This document shows, piece by piece, positions 45,499 through 54,380 of a stretch of DNA of 64,000 nt. The notes below the pieces were generated by a model that had not been told where the DNA came from, did no database searches, and saw nothing but the letters and a program-made list of their open reading frames with translations. The position numbers were made by a program, and so were the translations under genes. The DNA is from CAZRIE01 sp964600075 (GTDB lineage: Bacteria; Bacteroidota; Bacteroidia; Flavobacteriales; Flavobacteriaceae), in NCBI GenBank assembly GCA_964600075.1, contig CAZRIE010000005.1:1-64000 (forward strand), in the 5' to 3' direction. Every line of letters starts with the position of its first letter. Position 1 is the first letter of the stretch.

Positions 45499-46623
45499 TC
45501 ATTTTAGGTGCATTGCGAATTCAAAAGCTGACTTGACGACATTTTTATAGGCAGAATCCATAGCCAGTTGAATATCCGAGATACCCTCCGAAACGGCAAT
45601 AATATAAGCCAACCCCAGCTTTTCCTTTATCTCTTCGGAAATATCCACGATACCGCATAAAGCGGCTACTTGGATACCTTGGCGTTTTGCTGAATGTAAA
45701 ACTCCATCAATTGTTTTTCCCGAAAGGGTCTGACCGTCAAGTTTGCCTTCTCCGGTAATAATCCAATCCGAACCTTCTATAGCTGTGTCAAAATTCGCCA
45801 GCTCCTTGATCAAATCAATACCGGAGGTCAATTTGCCGTTTAGGAAAACGATAGCTCCACCACCAATTCCGCCAGCTGCTCCTGAACCATTAGTTTGTTG
45901 AAGATCAATATCGTACTGTTTCAAAATCGTTTTCGAATAATTTTGAAGGCCCGCATCCAATAGTTCGATTTCTTTTTCTGAAGCCCCTTTTTGAGCCCCG
46001 TAAACTTTGGCGGCACCATTTGGGCCATATAGTGGATTGGAAACATCGCAAGCGACCTTGACCATTACTTCTTGAAGTTGAGGATGTATTTTCGAATCGT
46101 CAATACTTTTAACAGACATCAGATTACTTCCTACCGGTTGTAGTTCTTGTCCACTTTCATCTAAAAATCGATAACCCAGGGCATGTGCCATACCCATGCC
46201 ACCATCATTCGTTGCGCTACCTCCGATACCCAGAATAACTTCCTTTGCCCCTTTTTTTAATGCATCTGCGATAAGTTCGCCCGTGCCCAAAGTTGTAGAT
46301 CGCATACAATTTCTTTCGGCATCTTTTAGCAACTTAAGGCCTGATGCTTCCGCCATTTCAATAAATGCGATGTTATTTTCAGGGGAGTACAAATAGGATG
46401 CCGCAATAGGCCGGAATAAGGGATCGTTTACCGTTACCGTAATCTTTTCCCCGTTCAGATAATATTTGACGACTTCAATGGTACCATCACCGCCATCGGC
46501 CAAGGGTTTTTTTAGAATTTCGGCATCTTTGAAAACCATTCGCATGCCTTTCTCCACGGCATCACAAAATTCGAATCCCGTGAGGGATCCTTTAAACTTA
46601 TCGGGAGCGATTACGAATTTCAT
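45499..46623 (-). CDS. Glycerate kinase, type I
   Basis: A 374-residue kinase of the GlxK/GarK type, phosphorylating D-glycerate in glycerate or sugar-acid catabolism. The opening MKFVIAPDKFKGSLTGFEFC is highly characteristic. Conserved stretches include LADGGDGTIEVVKYYL, GELIADALKKGAKEVILGIG, GGSATNDGGMGMAHALGYRF and ITGEGKLDGQTLSGKTI. It has no signal peptide. It is probably the last gene of a minus-strand run from 49812, but the 52-bp spacing to the alcohol dehydrogenase-like gene does not prove one transcript. A small hairpin (45382-45397) downstream may end it. Confidence 0.92.
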   Translation of the reverse strand: MKFVIAPDKFKGSLTGFEFCDAVEKGMRMVFKDAEILKKPLADGGDGTIEVVKYYLNGEKITVTVNDPLFRPIAASYLYSPENNIAFIEMAEASGLKLLKDAERNCMRSTTLGTGELIADALKKGAKEVILGIGGSATNDGGMGMAHALGYRFLDESGQELQPVGSNLMSVKSIDDSKIHPQLQEVMVKVACDVSNPLYGPNGAAKVYGAQKGASEKEIELLDAGLQNYSKTILKQYDIDLQQTNGSGAAGGIGGGAIVFLNGKLTSGIDLIKELANFDTAIEGSDWIITGEGKLDGQTLSGKTIDGVLHSAKRQGIQVAALCGIVDISEEIKEKLGLAYIIAVSEGISDIQLAMDSAYKNVVKSAFEFAMHLK

Positions 46624-46675
46624 AGTTATGGTTTTAATTCAAACGAGTTCATTGTAAAGCTCAAGGCAAGGGCTA

Positions 46676-47689
46676 CTAAAATTGAATCACCGTTTTACCA
46701 ATGCTTTTTCCAGACTCTTGCATTTGATGTGCTTTTTTCAGGTTCTCAACCGTAAAACCTTCTAAAGTGGTGGTCAAGGTTGTTTTGATTGTTCCAGCGT
46801 CGAGTAAATCGGCAATATGATTTAGAATTTGATGCTGTCGGTCTATATCATCGGTAATGAACATGGAACGGGTGTACATAAATTCCCAAGAAAAAGTTAC
46901 ACTCTTGTTTTTAAGAAGATTTATATTCAACGGCTTGTTGCTACCGGTAATGGAAACGATATGCCCCTGCGGTTTAATAATCTCGGCCGCTGTTTCCCAA
47001 TAACCTTCAAGATCTACAAAATCTAAAATATAGTCAACTTGATTATGGCCTATTTTTTCCAGTTCTTCTTTGAGATTATGGTGATTTACCACGAAATCGG
47101 CACCTAGCTCCTTGCACCAGGCTACAGACTCTTGTCTTGAAGCGGTAGCGATTACGGTCAGATTCCCTAATTTTTTAGCAAGCTGAATCGTAATGGACCC
47201 GACTCCACCGGCACCGGCCAAAATCAAAACCGTCTTCCCTTTGTCTGTTTCAGGGTTCACTTTGATACGGTCAAAAAGTGCTTCGTAAGCGGTCAATCCC
47301 GTTAACGGGATAGCGGCCGCTTCTGCTATAGTTAAGTTTTTTGGTTTTTTGCCTACGATACGTTCATCGATCAATTGGTATTCGGCATTACAGCCATTTC
47401 GTGTAAGGTCGCCGGCGTAGTACACCTCGTCGCCAACTTTAAACCTTGAAGTTTTCTCGCCTACTTCTTCTACGGTTCCCACGGCATCCCAGCCAATAAT
47501 TTTTGGTATATCGAGCACGGTATTCTTTGCGGCATTTTGTCTAATCTTAAAATCTACGGGGTTTACGGCATTTGCCCATATTTTCACCAAAAGGTCATAT
47601 CCTTCCGCCTTTGGTATTTCAGTCTCAAATTCAATAAAACTTTTCTCATCTGTAATGGGTAATGACTGTTTGAATCCTATGGCTTTCAT
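46676..47689 (-). CDS. Zinc-type alcohol dehydrogenase-like / quinone oxidoreductase family
   Basis: A 337-residue MDR-superfamily reductase. I choose the ATG at 47689 (MKAIGFKQSLPITDEKSF) since family members start here; the upstream ATG at 47707 adds only six residues. The nucleotide motif is LILAGAGGVGSITIQLAKKL (about 150-169). The family region IPKIIGWDAVGTVEEVGEKT is present, and the structural-zinc Cys cluster is absent, as in zinc-independent quinone reductase-like members. It is cytoplasmic. The substrate is unknown. It lies between glycerate kinase and a sugar-isomerase gene on the same strand, which may be only an accidental neighbourhood. Confidence 0.85.
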   Translation of the reverse strand: MKAIGFKQSLPITDEKSFIEFETEIPKAEGYDLLVKIWANAVNPVDFKIRQNAAKNTVLDIPKIIGWDAVGTVEEVGEKTSRFKVGDEVYYAGDLTRNGCNAEYQLIDERIVGKKPKNLTIAEAAAIPLTGLTAYEALFDRIKVNPETDKGKTVLILAGAGGVGSITIQLAKKLGNLTVIATASRQESVAWCKELGADFVVNHHNLKEELEKIGHNQVDYILDFVDLEGYWETAAEIIKPQGHIVSITGSNKPLNINLLKNKSVTFSWEFMYTRSMFITDDIDRQHQILNHIADLLDAGTIKTTLTTTLEGFTVENLKKAHQMQESGKSIGKTVIQF

Positions 47690-47883
47690 TTTTGAGATTT
47701 TATGCAATTAATTTTCTATTGCAGCATGTTCCTTATTTGTAAGTTTTTGTTTCTTAGTGGCTTCAAAGTACCCTGCTTAATACCAATACTTTTATCAAAA
47801 AGTTCTTATTGGACCATTTGATTCAAATTAAGAATTTTATTAAAATGATGGAAATGAGTTCACCAATTTTTTCTTTTTAGATG

Positions 47884-48765
47884 TTATTCGAACCCAAATT
47901 TCTTGATTCCTTCGTGACTTATTTTTATCGCTTCCAAAGGTTTCATATTGTCAAAGGTCTTATCCTGTTCTACCATATAATACTTCATTCCCGACAGTTC
48001 CTTTTTGGCTAGAATACGGGCAAAATCAATAGTGCCATTTCCAACAGGGGCAAACCTGCCTTGCTCGTCCATATCCTTAACGTGCCAAATTTTAAATCGA
48101 CCGGGGTATTTTTCAAAGTAGGCCAAAGGATCCGCTCCAGCTTTTTTGACCCAATACAGATCCATTTGAAAATTCACGAATTCGGGGTTACAGTTCTCCA
48201 ACAAATAATCGATGGGCACGATACCATCGACATCCTTTTTAAATTCAAAATCGTGGTTATGGTAAAGTAATTGAAGTCCCGCAGCGTTCGCTTTTTCACC
48301 TAGAGTATCCAATATTTCGGCTAAGTTTTTGGAACCACCTGTCATACTCATAGCTCCCTCATCGGATTTAAAAAGACCCATCGGTGGTATAGGAACTACA
48401 AAATATTCAAATCCAGCAGCTTTCACATCGGCCATCATGGCATCGGCATTGGCAATAGTAACGCTTGACTGATGTGAGCTTATCGGTGTTAAGTCTAAAT
48501 CTTTCAGTAAAGCTCGAAATTCTTCAGGAGACATGTCGTAGAACTTTTCATTAGCATAACCTGCCGCTTCGATATTTTGATATCCGGCATTAGCGACTGC
48601 TTGCAATGTTGCTTTTGCATCATCACCCATGGTATCTCGAACGGTATAGAGGGCCAAGCCGCCGAGTTTTTCTTGGTCGCAACCCACAAAGCTTCCTATC
48701 GTTAGAAGAAAGACTAAGGCATATTTCACTTTGCTTTTAACCATGATATTTTTCATTGCTTTCAT
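47884..48765 (-). CDS. Sugar phosphate isomerase/epimerase-like TIM-barrel lipoprotein
   Basis: A 293-residue protein of the AP-endonuclease family 2 (xylose-isomerase-like) fold carrying a lipoprotein signal (VFLLTIGSFVGC, lipid Cys about 29). Metal ligands appear in LLYHNHDFEF, QMDLYWVKKAG, WHVKDMDEQGRFAPVGNGTI and the C-terminal YMVEQDK. Exported members of this family act on periplasmic sugars or their keto derivatives. Several Met codons lie at the start (48765, 48756 and 48744), and I give the longest. It is 132 bp downstream of the KdgD-like gene on the same strand. Its relation to the DUF1080 locus at 51142 is possible but not shown by operon structure. Confidence 0.8.
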   Translation of the reverse strand: MKAMKNIMVKSKVKYALVFLLTIGSFVGCDQEKLGGLALYTVRDTMGDDAKATLQAVANAGYQNIEAAGYANEKFYDMSPEEFRALLKDLDLTPISSHQSSVTIANADAMMADVKAAGFEYFVVPIPPMGLFKSDEGAMSMTGGSKNLAEILDTLGEKANAAGLQLLYHNHDFEFKKDVDGIVPIDYLLENCNPEFVNFQMDLYWVKKAGADPLAYFEKYPGRFKIWHVKDMDEQGRFAPVGNGTIDFARILAKKELSGMKYYMVEQDKTFDNMKPLEAIKISHEGIKKFGFE

Positions 48766-48897
48766 TTGTTTAGTAGCGTTCGATTGTTATTTGAATTTTG
48801 AATTTGATTTTTTTTCCGAGGCTTCGAAATAATACCAAATGGCCCCAGCCGGGAGGTAGTTTATTTTGTCTATTTTAAAGATATTAGAACCAGTCAC

Positions 48898-49812
48898 TTA
48901 TACTAAAGACGAAGATTTTTCGATTAATTGTTTCAATTCCTCGATTTCCAAATTCGTGGGCATCTCCAATGGTGCCCGAACATCGCCTGCTGGTTTCCCG
49001 ATCAAGTCTGCCCCCGCCTTTATCAAACTTACGCCGTAGCCCGATTTTTTATTTCGCAACCGAATAAACGGAATGAAAAATGATCTGATGATTTCTTCAA
49101 CTTTAGAACTCTCCCCTGCACGCAATGCCTTATAAAAAGTAAGTGCCAATTCAGGAACAAAATTGAATACTGCAGAAGAATAGGTATTTACACCAATGGA
49201 AAGATAAGCCTCGGAAATAATCTCGGCCGTAGGTACACCACCGATATAGGTTAATCTATTCCCAACAGTTTTAATGGTATCGTTCAGTTCTTGCATGTTA
49301 CCTGTGCCATCTTTGAGTGCTATAAGATTTGGGCAGCAATCGGCCAGTTGTTTGACACTAGAACTAGAAAGTGTACCGTTGGCCCTGTTGTAATAGACTA
49401 CGGGTAGTTTCGTCTTCTCCATGATAGTCTTGGCGTAGGTGATAAGCCCGCTTTCGGGGCATCCGGTAAGATAGGGCGGCATCAGCAGAAGTCCGTCGAT
49501 GCCCGCTTCTTCCGCAATTTTCGCAAACTCAAGAGCTTCGGGAATACTACGGCCAATACTTGATAAAACTGGAACTTTACCATTTACTGCCTTTGCAGAA
49601 ATGGAAACAATTTGTTTATACTCCTCTTTGGAAAGCGAAAAGAACTCCCCGGTTCCTCCTGCTACGAATACCGCAGAAATATCATGCTGCATAAACCAGT
49701 GCAACCTATCGGTATAACTTTTCGCATCGAAATTACCATCGGTATCCATATCGGTTATGGGAAAGGATAGCAAGCCATCTCCCAATGCACTTTTAATTTT
49801 TTTAAATTCCAT
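48898..49812 (-). CDS. 5-dehydro-4-deoxyglucarate dehydratase (KdgD-type)
   Basis: A 304-residue DapA-superfamily lyase. KdgD converts 5-dehydro-4-deoxy-D-glucarate to 2,5-dioxopentanoate with loss of water and CO2, as part of hexarate or pectin-type sugar-acid use. The opening GDGLLSFPITDMDTDGNF and AGGTGEFFSL are strongly KdgD-like. The Schiff-base Lys is K167 in LIALKDGTGN, and the active-site Tyr lies in VVYYNRANG (140-141). It is transcribed away from the siroheme gene across a 256-bp region. No dehydrogenase for its product is nearby, so its pathway partners lie elsewhere. Confidence 0.88.
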   Translation of the reverse strand: MEFKKIKSALGDGLLSFPITDMDTDGNFDAKSYTDRLHWFMQHDISAVFVAGGTGEFFSLSKEEYKQIVSISAKAVNGKVPVLSSIGRSIPEALEFAKIAEEAGIDGLLLMPPYLTGCPESGLITYAKTIMEKTKLPVVYYNRANGTLSSSSVKQLADCCPNLIALKDGTGNMQELNDTIKTVGNRLTYIGGVPTAEIISEAYLSIGVNTYSSAVFNFVPELALTFYKALRAGESSKVEEIIRSFFIPFIRLRNKKSGYGVSLIKAGADLIGKPAGDVRAPLEMPTNLEIEELKQLIEKSSSLV

Positions 49813-50068
49813 ATATCATGTATTTACCCGGATTAACTCATTTCATTGGCGTAGTTCACGCTCAAAGGACCATATCTGCCCAAACAATTCGGCACGAATC
49901 GAATGCAAATCCGAGGCCTCGAAAGTATGAACATGCTTCAAAAGCATACAAGTTAATATTTTTTTTTAGTTTGCCCGATATCTTATCAATTGGCGAATTG
50001 AAATTGATTAAATCTTGGTCTATTCGTATCTTAGCACTTTCTTCTTCAACCCTTACAATAACTATTTT

Positions 50069-50653
50069 ATGGAACGCAATGAGCTATATCCTATATTTTT
50101 AAAAGTATCACAATTGCATGTTCTGATTGTAGGCGGAGGTAATGTTGCGCTAGAAAAATTGACATTTTTGTTAAAATCGAGTCCCAATGCCCAGGTCGAA
50201 ATGGTCGCTTTGCTATTTCGTGAAGAAACGATAGCACTTGCTGAAAAGTTTGGTGTTCAAATGCACCTCTGTGCTTATAATAATGCTTATTTGAAAGGGA
50301 AGCATATGGTAGTAGCCACAACCGACAATGTTGCTGTAAATGAGCAGGTATATCACGACTGCAGGGCACGGAGCATTTTGGTGAACGTGGCCGACAACCC
50401 GCCTTTTTGCGATTTTTACATGGGGGGAATCGTTACCAAGGGTAATGTAAAGGTGGCAATTTCTACGAACGGAAAGTCACCGACAACTGCCAAACGGCTC
50501 CGACAATTTTTTGAAGATGTGATTCCTGAGAACATTGATGACCTCGTAAAAAACCTTAACGAATACCGAAAGACTATTAAAGGTGATTTTGAAGAAAAAG
50601 TAGAGACCCTGAACGAGTTCACCAAAGGTTTGGTCACAAAAAAGGACGTATGA
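50069..50653 (+). CDS. Siroheme synthase N-terminal domain protein (precorrin-2 dehydrogenase)
   Basis: A 194-residue protein matching the CysG N-terminal half (precorrin-2 dehydrogenase / ferrochelatase type), which makes siroheme for sulfite or nitrite reductase. The NAD-binding loop is LIVGGGNVALEKLTF (about 18-32), and ISTNGKSPTTAKRLRQFFED is the conserved C-terminal piece. I took the ATG at 50069 (MERNELYPIFLK) since an upstream in-frame TTG at 50015 lacks support. There is no methyltransferase domain and no assimilatory genes next to it here. It is monocistronic, with a MITE-like element after it. Confidence 0.88.
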   Translation: MERNELYPIFLKVSQLHVLIVGGGNVALEKLTFLLKSSPNAQVEMVALLFREETIALAEKFGVQMHLCAYNNAYLKGKHMVVATTDNVAVNEQVYHDCRARSILVNVADNPPFCDFYMGGIVTKGNVKVAISTNGKSPTTAKRLRQFFEDVIPENIDDLVKNLNEYRKTIKGDFEEKVETLNEFTKGLVTKKDV

Positions 50654-50689
50654 AAAATAGGAATGGATTATAAAACTACAGGTCTATAG

Positions 50690-50850
50690 CCCGTTGTGCA
50701 TTTTGAATCGATTTCCACTCCCGAAGCCTCGGGATTGTGCCAACCCTGAGGGGTGAATCACGGAAACCTTCCTTTCCTTCTTTAGGAATAGAGGCAAAAA
50801 AGGAAGATTTAAGGAAAATTCAATCGCTTTGGATCAAAATGCACAACGGG
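50690..50850. mobile_element. MITE-like element, 161 bp, 17-bp perfect terminal inverted repeats
   Basis: The ends are CCCGTTGTGCATTTTGA (50690-50706) and its exact reverse complement (50834-50850). The triplet TAG stands directly outside both ends (50687-50689 and 50851-50853), as a 3-bp target duplication would. Inside are further partial stems, such as CCCGA-agcc-TCGGG, and purine/pyrimidine tracts that could pair. No open frame is present, so it would need a transposase in trans. The family is not known to me. Confidence 0.65.
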
Positions 50851-51050
50851 TAGTTCGATAAGAATTGAGGTAGGCCATGGTTCGATACCTGAAACAAAGT
50901 TCTTTGTCAGGGGTGTTCTTCAAAAAGAAATAGTCGCTAATAACTTATATGTAGCCTTTTATTTACCTAAGCTAAGTGGTTAGTGATTGAACGTAAAATT
51001 TGTGTAACAAACTACCTGTTTCGAGTGTCAAGTGAAAAATAATATTTATA

Positions 51051-51068
51051 TTCGTTAACGTTAACGCT
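51051..51068 (+). promoter_or_regulatory. Putative LacI-type operator upstream of the DUF1080 operon
   Basis: TTCGTTAACGTTAACGCT differs from a perfect 18-bp palindrome at two end positions and is shared with the susC upstream region. It overlaps a -7-like TATATTCG (51047-51054), 74 bp before the start codon. Confidence 0.65.
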
Positions 51069-51141
51069 AATTATTTCGATACTATTTCACACTCCCATTC
51101 ATTGAATTCACGAACACCCAAAACATAGAACACATTTTCAA

Positions 51142-52515
51142 ATGAAAAAAACCAAAACGCTTTTATTCGTCACGGTACTTTTGACGACCGCCATACTTTC
51201 GGCCCAAGACAACTGGCAGGTATTGTTCAATGGTAAAGACCTAAACAATTTCGAACAATTGAACGGTAACGCCAAGTATGAAATCAAAAATAATGAGCTG
51301 GTAGGCACCTCGAAATTGGATACCCCAAACAGTTTTATGGCTACCAAAAATGAATATGGTGACTTTATTTTAGAGTTTGACGTATTTGTCGAAAACGGAC
51401 TAAATTCAGGAGTTCAATTCAGGAGTTTAACTACACCTGACTATAGGGACGGAAGGCTACACGGCTATCAATGTGAAATCGAAACAAGCTCTAGAAAATG
51501 GGCGGGCGGCATCTATGATGAGGCCAGAAACGGATGGCTATACCCCTTGTCGAGAAATCCGAAAGGCCAAAATGCTTTTGTTCCGGGCCAATGGAACCAT
51601 TATCGAATCGAGGCAATAGGTACTTCTATTCGAACGTGGATCAATGATGTACAATGTGCCAACTTGGTCGACGATACTACGGCAAAAGGTATTATTGCCT
51701 TTCAGGTACATGGCATTAACGAGGAAAATTTGGTAGGCAAAACGGTGCGCTGGAAAAATATCAAGATAAAGACGGCGGATCTCAAAAATTCACGAAAAGC
51801 GGTAGATGTCGATGTGCCAGAAATAAGTTATCTCACGAACCAGCTAACCCAAAATGAAGAGCAAACAGGGTGGCGTTTTCTATGGGATGGAAAAACTACC
51901 GACGGGTGGCGAGGAGCAAAGCTTGATAAATTCCCCGAAAAAGGATGGGAAATGAAAGATGGTGTACTTACGGTACTCTCTTCTGGAGGCGCAGAGTCTC
52001 GAAATGGCGGTGATATCGTTACTACAAGGTCATTCAGTAATTTTGAGCTGAGCGTAGACTTTAAAATTTCGGAAGGTGCCAATAGTGGAATCAAATATTT
52101 TGTCGATTCGGAACTGAACAAAGGCGAAGGTTCTGCAATTGGACTAGAGTTTCAGGTATTGGATGATGAAAAACACCCGGACGCCAAGATGGGAATGAAC
52201 GGAAATCGAACAATAGGTTCATTGTACGACCTTATCCGGGCAGAGAATGGCGATAGTTCGAGAGGTAAGAACTTTAAGGGTGTCGATAAATGGAACAACG
52301 CACGCATCGTTGTGCGGGGTGGTCATGTCGAACATTGGCTCAATCAGATAAAAGTTGTAGAATTTGATAGGTTTAGCCAAATGTTCAAGGCTTTGGTAGA
52401 GAAAAGCAAATATGAAAAATGGGAAAATTTCGGACGTCTACCTGAAGGGTTGATCTTGCTGCAAGACCATGGCGATGAAGTTTCCTTTAAAAACATTAAA
52501 ATACGGGAATTTTGA
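51142..52515 (+). CDS. DUF1080 double-domain protein (3-keto-glycoside hydrolase family)
   Basis: A 457-residue secreted protein (signal MKKTKTLLFVTVLLTTAILSAQ) with two concanavalin-like DUF1080 (PF06439) domains, at about 22-215 and 245-457. Each opens with the pattern WQVLFNGKDLNNFE or WRFLWDGKTTDGWRGAK and ends in a similar FKNIKIREF or WKNIKIK strand. Family members include 3-keto-disaccharide and 3-keto-glucoside hydrolases or lyases. Most DUF1080 proteins have one domain; the tandem form here resembles two copies fused. It heads an apparent operon with a PmoA-like and a second DUF1080 gene (33- and 20-bp spacings) and is preceded by the shared LacI-type operator. Confidence 0.85.
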   Translation: MKKTKTLLFVTVLLTTAILSAQDNWQVLFNGKDLNNFEQLNGNAKYEIKNNELVGTSKLDTPNSFMATKNEYGDFILEFDVFVENGLNSGVQFRSLTTPDYRDGRLHGYQCEIETSSRKWAGGIYDEARNGWLYPLSRNPKGQNAFVPGQWNHYRIEAIGTSIRTWINDVQCANLVDDTTAKGIIAFQVHGINEENLVGKTVRWKNIKIKTADLKNSRKAVDVDVPEISYLTNQLTQNEEQTGWRFLWDGKTTDGWRGAKLDKFPEKGWEMKDGVLTVLSSGGAESRNGGDIVTTRSFSNFELSVDFKISEGANSGIKYFVDSELNKGEGSAIGLEFQVLDDEKHPDAKMGMNGNRTIGSLYDLIRAENGDSSRGKNFKGVDKWNNARIVVRGGHVEHWLNQIKVVEFDRFSQMFKALVEKSKYEKWENFGRLPEGLILLQDHGDEVSFKNIKIREF

Positions 52516-52548
52516 ATCATACAGTATTTAAAAAGTTTAAACGGGTAT

Positions 52549-53649
52549 ATGAATAGGCAAAATATGTTGAAAATAAATAGAAACTTGATCGGATGTTGCT
52601 TGATTATTACGTTGCTGCTAGCATCTTGTAAGGATAAAAAGGAAGCTGCAAAATCTGAAGCTTCCGTAGAAAGTGAAATGAAAAAATCATCTAAGTTGAA
52701 CTTTGTTAGCGATGAGAAAAACAAAAAAGTTGACGTCATGATAGATGGCGATCTCTTCACAAGCTACGTATACGATGGCCAGACCCCCAAGCCCATTTTG
52801 TATCCGATAAGAACTAAAAGCGGAAAAACTGTTACGAGGGGGTTTCCCTATGAGCCTAGACCCAATGAACGCGTAGATCATCCGCACCATGCCGGACTTT
52901 GGTTAAATTACGGTGATGTAAATGGGTTGGATTTTTGGAACAATTCATATGCCATTCCGCAAAACGAGAAACATAAATATGGTACTATTAATCATCAAGA
53001 AATTGTACAGAGCGATGCCGACAACGGTAGTCTTACCATCAAATCGGTTTGGCAGACTCCCGATAATGTTACTCTTTTAGAAGAAACTACTCAGTTTATT
53101 TTTGGAGAGGAGGGTAACACCAGAAGTATTGATCGAATTACAACGTTAACCGCTTTGCAAGAAGTTTCTTTTACGGATAATAAAGAAGGAATGATTGGTA
53201 TTCGGGTAGCACGTGAACTAGAATTGCCTACCAATAAACCGGCAATGTATACCGACGCCGAAGGGAATGTTACGGAAGTAGAAGCCTTGAACAATGATGG
53301 TGTAAATGGGAATTACTATGCAAGCGAGGGCCTGACCGGTAATGATGTCTGGGGAACCCGAAACAAATGGGTGAAGTTAGAAAGTGAAATTGATGGGGAA
53401 CCTGTGTCGGTAACCATAATCGACAATAAGAAAAACATTGGCTACCCTACCTATTGGCATGCTAGAGACTACGGTCTTTTTGCGGCGAACCCCTTGGGAC
53501 AGGCTATTTTTTCCGATGGAAAGGAAACCCTCAATTTTAAACTGAACAAAGACGAGTCGGTTACCTTTAAATATCGCATTTTGGTGCATAGTGGTTCAAA
53601 ACTCTCCAAGGAGGCTATCGATGAATCTTTTGGTATGTTCAACAATTAA
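52549..53649 (+). CDS. PmoA-like (DUF6807) family lipoprotein
   Basis: A 366-residue lipoprotein (signal ending LLLASCKDKK, lipid Cys about 26) of the DUF6807/PmoA-like family, whose function is not established. Family motifs DHPHHAGLWLNYGDVNGLDF and TYWHARDYGLFAANPLGQ are clear and provide a cluster of His residues. The start could be the ATG at 52549 or 52564; both keep the signal. It lies between two DUF1080 genes and probably acts in the periplasm or outer membrane on the same sugar. The family is often found with DUF1080 and Gfo/Idh/MocA genes in Bacteroidota and planctomycetes. Confidence 0.85.
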   Translation: MNRQNMLKINRNLIGCCLIITLLLASCKDKKEAAKSEASVESEMKKSSKLNFVSDEKNKKVDVMIDGDLFTSYVYDGQTPKPILYPIRTKSGKTVTRGFPYEPRPNERVDHPHHAGLWLNYGDVNGLDFWNNSYAIPQNEKHKYGTINHQEIVQSDADNGSLTIKSVWQTPDNVTLLEETTQFIFGEEGNTRSIDRITTLTALQEVSFTDNKEGMIGIRVARELELPTNKPAMYTDAEGNVTEVEALNNDGVNGNYYASEGLTGNDVWGTRNKWVKLESEIDGEPVSVTIIDNKKNIGYPTYWHARDYGLFAANPLGQAIFSDGKETLNFKLNKDESVTFKYRILVHSGSKLSKEAIDESFGMFNN

Positions 53650-53669
53650 TAACCTAACCCTATAAACTC

Positions 53670-54281
53670 ATGAAGACATCACATATTTTTTCCTTGATTT
53701 TCACACTGGTACTCATATCTAATAGTTTTGCGCAAACCGATGAGCCTAAAATGAAAACTATCTTTAATGGAAAGAACCTCAAGAAATGGAACATTCCCGA
53801 TGCTAATATTTGGTGGTCTATAGAAGAGGGTGCCCTTTGGGCCAAAAGTGACCCGGATAAAAAGGGTTCTATTTTATGGACGAAAAAGAATTACAAAGAC
53901 TTTGTGGTGCAAATGGATTTCAAGTTTGGTGAAGGCACAATTGATTCTGGAATCTTTATGCGCGGCGATGATGAAAAAAACCCCCAAATACAGATTGGGG
54001 AATCAGGTTCTCTAAAAAGGGATATGACCGGATCACCTTATGTTCCAAAATCAGGATACCCTGTTGAGGCCAATGGGGTAAAGGAGTTACTAAAAATGAA
54101 CGATTGGAATACGATAAAGGCCATGGCCGTTGGCAACAGCTATAAAGTATGGCTTAACGGAGCCGAAGTCATGACTTATACCCAAGAGGATGTTAATTTA
54201 GAAGGGCCTATCGGCATTCAACTTCACCCGGGTAAAGAAATGACGATACAGTTTAAGAATATAGTAGTCGCCGAGCTCTAA
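53670..54281 (+). CDS. DUF1080 single-domain protein
   Basis: A 203-residue secreted protein with a signal peptide (MKTSHIFSLIFTLVLISNSF, cut after AQ) and one DUF1080 domain. It has the pattern KTIFNGKNLKKWNIPDANIW, the central MDFKFGEGTIDSGIFMRGDD and the closing GIQLHPGKEMTIQFKNI. It lies 20 bp downstream of the PmoA-like gene, so it is the last gene of the unit starting at 51142. It likely shares the keto-glycoside role proposed for the first DUF1080 gene, but the catalytic residues of the family are not certain enough to check here. Confidence 0.85.
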   Translation: MKTSHIFSLIFTLVLISNSFAQTDEPKMKTIFNGKNLKKWNIPDANIWWSIEEGALWAKSDPDKKGSILWTKKNYKDFVVQMDFKFGEGTIDSGIFMRGDDEKNPQIQIGESGSLKRDMTGSPYVPKSGYPVEANGVKELLKMNDWNTIKAMAVGNSYKVWLNGAEVMTYTQEDVNLEGPIGIQLHPGKEMTIQFKNIVVAEL

Positions 54282-54380
54282 CAGAAGTCATTGACCGATA
54301 AATCAGCATATTTCAAAATAGTCCCCTAATGTGAATACGGTATCATAAGAGCTATGAAAAGTCGGTGTTAGCAATACATT

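Larger units (their letters stand above)
50654..51141. other. 488-bp intergenic region between siroheme and DUF1080 genes
   Basis: No gene is seen. It contains the MITE-like element (50690-50850) and, near its right end, an operator-like palindrome (51051-51068) with a possible -7 box (TATATTCG, 51047-51054). The stretch from about 50860 to 51040 looks unremarkable. Confidence 0.6.
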
